A stretch of DNA of 28,348 bases, from contig DCFT01000089.1 in NCBI GenBank assembly GCA_002319885.1, positions 1,712-30,059 on the forward strand, in the 5' to 3' direction. A model generated the notes under the pieces. It did not search any database, was not told the DNA's origin, and saw only the letters and a program-made list of their open reading frames with translations. Both the position numbers and the translations under genes were made by a program. Below are positions 22,798 through 28,348 of the stretch, one piece after another (within the stretch, counting starts at the first letter, position 1; every line of letters begins with the position of its first letter). The stretch comes from Bacteroidales bacterium UBA1797 (lineage in GTDB: Bacteria; Bacteroidota; Bacteroidia; Bacteroidales; VadinHA17).

Positions 22798-25560
22798 ATG
22801 ACTAAACACCTTCTCTTTCTTTTTTTGCTACCCTTGCTGAATACTCCCGCTGAAGCCGGGATTTTCCCCACTAGGCTAAGATGTGAATACATGGAGAATC
22901 CACAGGTTATTGATGTACATGAGCCACGATTATCGTGGGTTAACGTTGCAGAAAAAGGTGACAGGGGGCAGGTTCAGACTGCCTGGGAAATAAGGGTTGC
23001 AGGAACAAAAGAGAACCTTTTGAACGGAAAAGCCGATTTATGGCAAAGTGGTAAAATAGTTTCCAACCTTTCTAATAATATACTATATAACGGTAAGATT
23101 TTGTTATCCAGGCAGGATTGCTGGTGGCAGGTAAGGACCTGGGACAAAAAAGGGGAAGCATCGAATTGGAGCGAACCTGCCTTCTGGAGCATGGGCCTTC
23201 TGAAACCTGATGAATGGAAGGCACAATGGATAGGTGCCCCATGGCAGGGAGAAGAACCTTTACCAAAACCTGCATTCAGAGGTCCCGGCGATACTGCGAT
23301 AAAAGAACCAATGCCTCCTCCTGCACCCTTATTGCGGAAATCATTCAAAATTAACAAGGAGGTGGCTTCAGCAAGAGCCTATGTTAGTGGTCTTGGTTAT
23401 TTTGAATTATATGTAAACGGGAATAAAGTCGGTCAGGATGTTTTGGTACCAAATCTTACACTTTATGGTAAACGTCCGGGACTGGAAAAGAATTATATTC
23501 CTATCCCTGACAATTTCAGGGAATACAGGGTAATGTATTTATCTTATGATATTAAGGATCTTTTAGTAAAAGGAGAAAATGCAATAGGAGCTATTTTAGG
23601 CAATGGCTTTTATAATGCTCCTATTAACTGGACTCAATCTTATGGTACTCCGCGTTTTATCGGCCAGTTCTATATCACATATACCGACGGCTCGGAGGAA
23701 GTAATAAACACTGATCAGAGCTGGAAAGCATCAAAAAGTCCAATTGTTATGGACCTTGTGTTTGGCGGGGAACATTATGATGCCCGTTTGGAGCAACCAG
23801 GTTGGTGCAGCCCGGGTTTTAATGATTCAGCGTGGGAACATGTTGCTCTGAGAAAAGCTCCCGAAGGAAAAATGAAGGCACAAATGTCACCCCCTGACAG
23901 GGTCATGGAAAAATTGGCGCCGGTAAAAATAGATTCTCTTGGTAATGGCAGATACAGGGTCGATTTTGGAGAGCAGATTTCAGGCTGGCTGCATCTTCTG
24001 AATATTAAAGGCGAAGCCGGGCAAAAAATTGAAATTAAATATATCTGTGAATCACCGGTTGGAGATAATTCTTATACTTTAAAAGGAGGAGGTCCGGAAT
24101 CCTATTCTGCACGTTTTACCTGGTTTGTATTCAGGAATGTGGAGATATCCAACTGGCCGGGTAAATTAAAAGCTGACCAGCTCAGAGCCGAGGCAGTATA
24201 CTCGAATGTAGAAAACACAGGCAAATTCGAATCTTCAGATACTTTGTTTAATAAGATAAATCAAATATGGTTACGAAGCCAGAAAGATAATATGCATGGA
24301 GGAATAGCCAGTGACTGTCCTCACCGTGAGCGCGCGCCTTATACCGGCGATGGGCAGGTAACGTGCATAACAGTAATGCATAATTTCGATGCAGGGGCAT
24401 TTTATACTAAATGGATACAGGATATTCTGGGTTCTCAAAATCCGGTAACAGGTTATGTGCCAAACGGAGCTCCCTGGCAACCCGGTTGCGGAGGAGGAGT
24501 AGCCTGGGGTGCAGCCATTAATATTATGCCCTGGGAATTTTATCTACACTATGGGGATACGGATATGTTGAAGCAAAATTATGAGGGGATGAAAGGATAT
24601 ATCAGGTATATGCTCACCTGGACCAATAAAAATGGAATTATGTTCTCTCAGGCCCCTGACACAGCAAATCCTAATGAATGGCTGAACCTTGGTGACTGGG
24701 CTTCACCGGGAAAATTACCTCCGAAAGAACTGGTTCATACATTTTATCTTTGGAGATGTGCGGACCTTACTTCAAAAACTGCTATGGTTCTGGGTTACAG
24801 AGATGAAGCTATGAAATATGCCGGTATTGCAGAGAGAACAAAAGAAGCTTTCCAGAACAGATTTTATGATAAAGCTAAAAAGACCTATGGACCATATGGC
24901 GGAAATATCTTCGCATTGGAAATGGGAGTACCGGCAGATCAGAAACCAGCGATCATTGCTGCTCTTAAATCTGATATTGCCTCCAATGATGGTCATCTGG
25001 ATACAGGTATTTTCGGCACACAATTCCTTTTTGAAGTTCTTGCTGAAAATGGTATGCAGGATCTTGCTTATGAAATTATGAACCAGAGAACAAAACCTTC
25101 CTACGGTTGGTGGATTGAACAGGGAGCCACTACTACATGGGAGGAATGGGATGGCAGCGGTTCGCATAATCATCCAATGTTCGGCGGAGGAATCGTTTGG
25201 TTCTACCGTGAACTTGCAGGCATGAAAACAGACCCGTCAGAACCAGGTTATCGTAATATCATATTCAAACCCCTTCCTGCAGGTGACATGACATATGCTT
25301 CATATTCCAATGAAACACCCAATGGCGCTGCATCTGTTAGCTGGGGAAAAAATGATGGTGTATTTAAATTAGATATAAATGTTCCGGTAGGTAGTACTGG
25401 TACCGTTTATGTGCCAGCTTCCGCTGCAAAAGAAGTGACCGAAAGCGGAAAAGGAATTAATAATAAAAATGGAATAAGTCTTAAAGAGATGGAGGACGGT
25501 TATGCAGTTTTTAAAGTCGGTTCGGGGAATTACTCGTTTAAATCAAAACCGGTAAAGTAA
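22798..25560 (+). CDS. Secreted GH78 alpha-L-rhamnosidase
   Basis: The 920-residue protein has a signal peptide (MTKHLLFLFLLPLLNTPAEA). It then follows the family layout: an Ig-like domain (LRCEYMENPQVIDVHEPRLSW to WSMGLL), a carbohydrate-binding beta-sandwich (LLRKSFKINKEVASARAYVSGLGYFELYVNG), a second beta domain, and the (alpha/alpha)6 barrel. The barrel has the GH78 acid motif DCPHRERAPYTGD (506-518, general acid Glu511) and the base Glu782 in TTTWEEWDGSGSHNH. A C-terminal beta domain closes it. GH78 enzymes release alpha-L-rhamnose by inversion from pectic rhamnogalacturonan, ulvan, flavonoids or similar; the target is not visible. RAPYTGD is a variant of the more common xxGYxGD/xxGWxGD text. 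Confidence 0.95.
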   Translation: MTKHLLFLFLLPLLNTPAEAGIFPTRLRCEYMENPQVIDVHEPRLSWVNVAEKGDRGQVQTAWEIRVAGTKENLLNGKADLWQSGKIVSNLSNNILYNGKILLSRQDCWWQVRTWDKKGEASNWSEPAFWSMGLLKPDEWKAQWIGAPWQGEEPLPKPAFRGPGDTAIKEPMPPPAPLLRKSFKINKEVASARAYVSGLGYFELYVNGNKVGQDVLVPNLTLYGKRPGLEKNYIPIPDNFREYRVMYLSYDIKDLLVKGENAIGAILGNGFYNAPINWTQSYGTPRFIGQFYITYTDGSEEVINTDQSWKASKSPIVMDLVFGGEHYDARLEQPGWCSPGFNDSAWEHVALRKAPEGKMKAQMSPPDRVMEKLAPVKIDSLGNGRYRVDFGEQISGWLHLLNIKGEAGQKIEIKYICESPVGDNSYTLKGGGPESYSARFTWFVFRNVEISNWPGKLKADQLRAEAVYSNVENTGKFESSDTLFNKINQIWLRSQKDNMHGGIASDCPHRERAPYTGDGQVTCITVMHNFDAGAFYTKWIQDILGSQNPVTGYVPNGAPWQPGCGGGVAWGAAINIMPWEFYLHYGDTDMLKQNYEGMKGYIRYMLTWTNKNGIMFSQAPDTANPNEWLNLGDWASPGKLPPKELVHTFYLWRCADLTSKTAMVLGYRDEAMKYAGIAERTKEAFQNRFYDKAKKTYGPYGGNIFALEMGVPADQKPAIIAALKSDIASNDGHLDTGIFGTQFLFEVLAENGMQDLAYEIMNQRTKPSYGWWIEQGATTTWEEWDGSGSHNHPMFGGGIVWFYRELAGMKTDPSEPGYRNIIFKPLPAGDMTYASYSNETPNGAASVSWGKNDGVFKLDINVPVGSTGTVYVPASAAKEVTESGKGINNKNGISLKEMEDGYAVFKVGSGNYSFKSKPVK

Positions 25561-25663
25561 TCCTGATAATAAAAAACAATAACGCAATTTCAATCTAGGA
25601 TAATATTAAAAAGAATGATGAATTAATATATAAAACAGGAAGGTTTTTTCGTTTATACTATGG

Positions 25664-26314
25664 TTAATATCCTATTGTGAACCTCTCTCTGTGATGAGCA
25701 GGTTTTTCAAGCTCGTCGATCATTGCCACGGCATAATCCTGAACAGAGATATTGCTTTCTCCCTTTTCATTTACAATGAGATCGTCTTTGCCAAGCCGAA
25801 AAATCCCCGTTCTTTCTCCCTGTTGCAGGTTGCCAGCCGGAGAGAAAAACACCCAGTCAATACTCTTCTCAGCCATAAGATCAATAAAATATATATCTGC
25901 CAGAGCCCTAACAGCCGGCAGAATGAATTCAGGCATTACTCCTGCATCCATCAGCCTGATACCATGTGAAAGAACAAGAGAACCTGCGCCGCCTGCAACA
26001 AGGAACCGCTTCACTCCTGACAGTCTGACACCATTAAGGATGGTCCTGTAAACCCTGGTAGTTTCCTCTGCTATATCAGGATTCTTCCAGCCAGGATTAT
26101 ATGCACTAATCACAGCATCTGCCCCCTTACAAGTTTCGGTAACAGTATCAATCACTGAAACATCTCCCTTTTTCACTGTTAAATTTTTATGCACTGTAGT
26201 TATCTTTTCAGGATGGCGTACAACTGCAGTAACATTATGGCCGCGATCGAGAGCTTCCTTCAGAATAGCAGATCCAACAAAACCACTTGCGCCGATAAGA
26301 ACAATTTTTTTCAT
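25664..26314 (-). CDS. NAD(P)-binding NmrA/atypical-SDR protein
   Basis: The 216-residue protein starts at ATG 26314 (MKKIVLIGASGFVGSAILKE); a GTG two codons upstream is possible. The Rossmann motif GASGFVG (8-14) follows the first strand, then VTAVVRHPEKI marks the second strand with an NADP-type Arg. KGDVSVIDTVTETCKGADAVISAYNPGW and GVKRFLVAGGAGSL are typical of YwnB/NmrA-like proteins. The catalytic Tyr-x3-Lys of classical SDRs is not seen, so it may act as a reductase of another type or as a redox sensor. It is cytosolic, alone on its strand, and convergent with the GH78 gene. Confidence 0.88.
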   Translation of the reverse strand: MKKIVLIGASGFVGSAILKEALDRGHNVTAVVRHPEKITTVHKNLTVKKGDVSVIDTVTETCKGADAVISAYNPGWKNPDIAEETTRVYRTILNGVRLSGVKRFLVAGGAGSLVLSHGIRLMDAGVMPEFILPAVRALADIYFIDLMAEKSIDWVFFSPAGNLQQGERTGIFRLGKDDLIVNEKGESNISVQDYAVAMIDELEKPAHHRERFTIGY

Positions 26315-26420
26315 AACCACCTTATATTTTAATTAATGAATGTAAGGTAACAATTTAAGGTAAAAATGGTTGTTATATAATCACATAAAATAGAAGCAAG
26401 TCCGCTACTTTTAAATACTG

Positions 26421-26462
26421 AAAAAGCCATCTGATAATAAATTCTTTACCAGATGGCTTTAA
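26421..26462 (-). terminator. Intrinsic terminator of the sugar-isomerase-like gene
   Basis: A perfect 11-bp stem (26423-26433 with 26450-26460) closes a 16-base loop. On the minus strand it is followed by five Ts (26425-26421). It lies 38 bases after the stop codon of the isomerase-like gene (26498) and fits it well. Confidence 0.8.
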
Positions 26463-26497
26463 CCTTAGTCAACGGACAATGTATATCTCGTCCTGAA

Positions 26498-27538
26498 TTA
26501 TTTCACAAAATCTGATTTCAGTAGATAGTCTGCACTTTCCTTGATTCCTTCAAGTGATGTTTTAAGATTTTCAGCAACAACTTTTGGATCCTTGGAAGCC
26601 CCAAAGGCGGGTTGAGGAGCACCTTTATCTCCAGCTGGCTGATTCTTTGACATCTCAGCCATCAGGTCTTTCATACTGCCACCTTTTGCCTGTATGCTTT
26701 TCATGGCTTCCATCATTTTCATTGACTGTACCCTTTGCTCCGGTGTCATTTTATCCTCCAACTCGACAAACCAGTCATTATACCCGTTCTTATAGAACTG
26801 ATTAAAGATGGCTTTATAGTCAATTTTACCCGAAGCACCAATCACATACTCATCTTTAATATGAAGGGCCTTAAAACGGGTTGGATACTTCTTCAGATAA
26901 ACTACAGGATCCTGACCACCTATTGTTATCCAATATACATCCATTTCAAAGAATACTTTGTCAGGATCAGTATTCGTAATAAGCAAGTCCTCGTAGGTCT
27001 GGTCCGTGCCAGCTAAAGTAGCGAACTCGAGATTATGGTTATGATAACCGAATTTGATTCCCCTTTTGTTAGCCTCATCACCTATCTTGTTCATCAGATC
27101 GCACTCTGCCTTAAGACCTTCCATAGTACCTGCCCACATATTCATCGGTAAAACGACATATTTGCAACCCATAATTTTATGGTCATCAAATAATTTTCCC
27201 CATGCAGCAAGAGTTCCAGCCTCATCATTCACATCAAATTTAGCACGCGCATGACTTGATAGAACTTCCATACCGTTTTTCTTTACCAAATCAGCAAACT
27301 CGGCAGGTTTGTAACCGGCTACCAATCCAGTGGCAGCATCGTAATTGGCAATCTCCAACACCACATATCCATCATCAGCGAGAGCTTTTAGTGAGCCGGG
27401 GACATCTGATTCAAAGCCTTTTACGGAATAAACCTGAATACCCATATGCTTTTTTTGAGCAGTAGCTCCCGAAAGAGTCATGGATGTAATTAACAGTACC
27501 AGAAGCACTGCTACATCAAAAAGTAGAAATTTTTTCAT
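26498..27538 (-). CDS. Exported sugar-phosphate isomerase/epimerase-like TIM barrel
   Basis: The 346-residue protein starts at ATG 27538 (MKKFLLFDVAVLLVLLITSM), a signal peptide ending near GATAQ28; a TTG eight codons upstream is rejected. The mature part is a xylose-isomerase-like/AP-endonuclease-2 barrel with the usual metal-binding stations: FGYHNHNLEF, FFEMDVYWI, ALHIKDE and DWFVELED. Exported members of this group occur with glycoside degradation genes in Bacteroidota and some act on oxidised sugars or 3-keto-glycosides; the reaction here is not known. A segment of about 60 residues after VELED is extra and Met-, Lys- and Gln-rich (MTPEQRVQSMKMMEAMKSIQ) before the final helix, unlike typical relatives. 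It has its own terminator downstream. Confidence 0.85.
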   Translation of the reverse strand: MKKFLLFDVAVLLVLLITSMTLSGATAQKKHMGIQVYSVKGFESDVPGSLKALADDGYVVLEIANYDAATGLVAGYKPAEFADLVKKNGMEVLSSHARAKFDVNDEAGTLAAWGKLFDDHKIMGCKYVVLPMNMWAGTMEGLKAECDLMNKIGDEANKRGIKFGYHNHNLEFATLAGTDQTYEDLLITNTDPDKVFFEMDVYWITIGGQDPVVYLKKYPTRFKALHIKDEYVIGASGKIDYKAIFNQFYKNGYNDWFVELEDKMTPEQRVQSMKMMEAMKSIQAKGGSMKDLMAEMSKNQPAGDKGAPQPAFGASKDPKVVAENLKTSLEGIKESADYLLKSDFVK

Positions 27539-27679
27539 AACATATAAAAGTTTATAGAACAAATTAATAAAAAGTGCAAAGCCATTCTTTTAATCATACA
27601 ACACAACTATCCGAATGTATACATTTGAATTATTTTGACTTAGTCAGCTATTGTGGTTTTTCATATAATTCTTAAATTT

Positions 27680-28348
27680 TCAGATCGCCAGTACCATCCC
27701 ATTTTTCAATGCTTCATTATAATTAATATTGTCAAATACATAAAGATAAGGAGAACGGTGTGGACCAATATATCTTCTCTCATTTAATTTCAGAATTATC
27801 CCTGTAGCCAGAAGCTTTTTTGAAAAATTCCTGTCATCAAGCTTCTTACCTAATATAGTTTCGTACAATGAAGTTATTTCAGGAAGCGTAAATTTTGACG
27901 GTAGTAATTCATAACCGATTGGATAATGATAAATATGAAGCCGCAAAGCTTTTAATGCCTCTTCAATTATCAACTGATGGTCAAACATCAAAGGAGGAAG
28001 ATTATGAATATCCCACCATTCGCATTCCTCAATATTGTATTCACCATACGGTTTTACGAGATCAAATTCCGTCAGGGTGTAAAACCCAAGAGTAACAAAG
28101 TAGTCAAGCATCCAGTTTCCTTTATCAATTTTAACACTGGCAGATCCATCTGTCAATGTTAATGAAATAGAAGTATCATTGGTTCTGTCGGGACTCCCAA
28201 ATGCCTTAAATTGTTTAAGATATAAATCTTCCAGACCTGTTCTCTCCCAGGCTATTCGTGAAGCAGCTTCTTCAATTGTCTCAGTCCTTTTTATATAACC
28301 TCCGCTAACTGTCCATTTACTAAATCCCCGGGGACGTTGCAGCAAAAC
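27680..28348 (-). CDS. NUDIX-fold transcriptional regulator, AraR/NrtR-like (5' end cut by the window)
   Basis: The frame is open to the right edge, so the start is outside; 222 residues are seen. The NUDIX region reads GGYIKRTETIEEAASRIAWERTGL. The box consensus G-x5-E-x7-R-E-U-x-E-E-x-G-U keeps G, E and R, but the second Glu is Ile (RI) and the paired Glu is Arg (ER), so metal-dependent hydrolysis is doubtful. The C-terminal 80 residues (YELLPSKFTLPEITSLYETILGKK, then NFSKKLLATGIILKL) form the winged helix typical of NrtR/AraR regulators such as the Bacteroides thetaiotaomicron arabinose regulator. It probably binds DNA and senses a sugar or related ligand, and may control nearby hemicellulose genes; that link is inference. 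An orthodox NUDIX hydrolase is the less likely alternative. Confidence 0.85.
   Translation of the reverse strand, partial: VLLQRPRGFSKWTVSGGYIKRTETIEEAASRIAWERTGLEDLYLKQFKAFGSPDRTNDTSISLTLTDGSASVKIDKGNWMLDYFVTLGFYTLTEFDLVKPYGEYNIEECEWWDIHNLPPLMFDHQLIIEEALKALRLHIYHYPIGYELLPSKFTLPEITSLYETILGKKLDDRNFSKKLLATGIILKLNERRYIGPHRSPYLYVFDNINYNEALKNGMVLAI

Noticed and set aside
1..28348. CRISPR array, tRNA, rRNA, prophage or secretion-system genes
   Set aside because: No regularly spaced direct repeats, no cloverleaf-like sequence and no phage or secretion-system proteins were found on reading both strands.

Overview
The window is a stretch of an AT-rich Bacteroidota chromosome, most likely a Bacteroidales/Marinilabiliales-type polysaccharide degrader. 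The basis is: signal peptides ending in the phylum-typical SQ, AQ or GQ; almost no Shine-Dalgarno sequences; matches to the Bacteroidota -7 promoter element TAnnTTTG; and families such as DUF4203, WXXGXW lipoproteins, PrxQ pairs, GH9/GH31/GH43/GH78 and a NUDIX-winged-helix regulator. The assignment is an inference from gene content; no rRNA or marker gene is present.

Layout. 1-3460: the tail of an unknown gene, a secreted barrel-like protein (763-1461), a WXXGXW lipoprotein preceded by a 46-49 codon ORF, and a DUF4203 membrane protein. These are separated by intergenic spacers that carry a family of co-oriented repeats (345-554, 1516-1654, about 3230-3325, 8849-8865). Two of the repeats fold into nested hairpins followed by intrinsic terminators. 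3463-8764: a metabolic and stress block with an SDR oxidoreductase and an exported type-B carboxylesterase on the minus strand, then on the plus strand a hotdog thioesterase, two tandem PrxQ-type peroxiredoxins, a DUF2177 membrane protein and a pyrimidine-dimer DNA glycosylase. 8765-25560: a carbohydrate region with a disabled CE1-like esterase, a GH9 glucanase, an (alpha/alpha)6-barrel debranching-like lipoprotein, a secreted nitroreductase, a GH31 alpha-glucosidase, a truncated AraC regulator behind a MITE-like element, an aldo/keto reductase, and a divergent GH43/GH78 pair. 25664-28348: an NAD(P)-binding NmrA-like protein, an exported sugar isomerase-like TIM barrel, and a NUDIX-type, probable AraR/NrtR-like regulator that runs off the right edge.

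How it works together. Five apparently exported glycosidases (GH9, debranching-like, GH31, GH43, GH78) suggest stepwise trimming of a branched plant or algal polysaccharide with glucose, arabinose or xylose, and rhamnose. There is no SusC/SusD pair or hybrid two-component system here, so it is not a canonical polysaccharide utilisation locus. The NUDIX-like regulator at the right edge is a plausible sugar-responsive controller. The region also shows decay: an esterase with three separate lesions, a regulator missing its DNA-binding half, and one or more possible signal-peptide relics.

I did not find a clear new multi-gene system. The least explained items are the structured repeats with their own terminators, the 175-bp inverted-repeat element, the perfect palindrome before the peroxiredoxin pair, and a Met-rich insertion in the exported isomerase.
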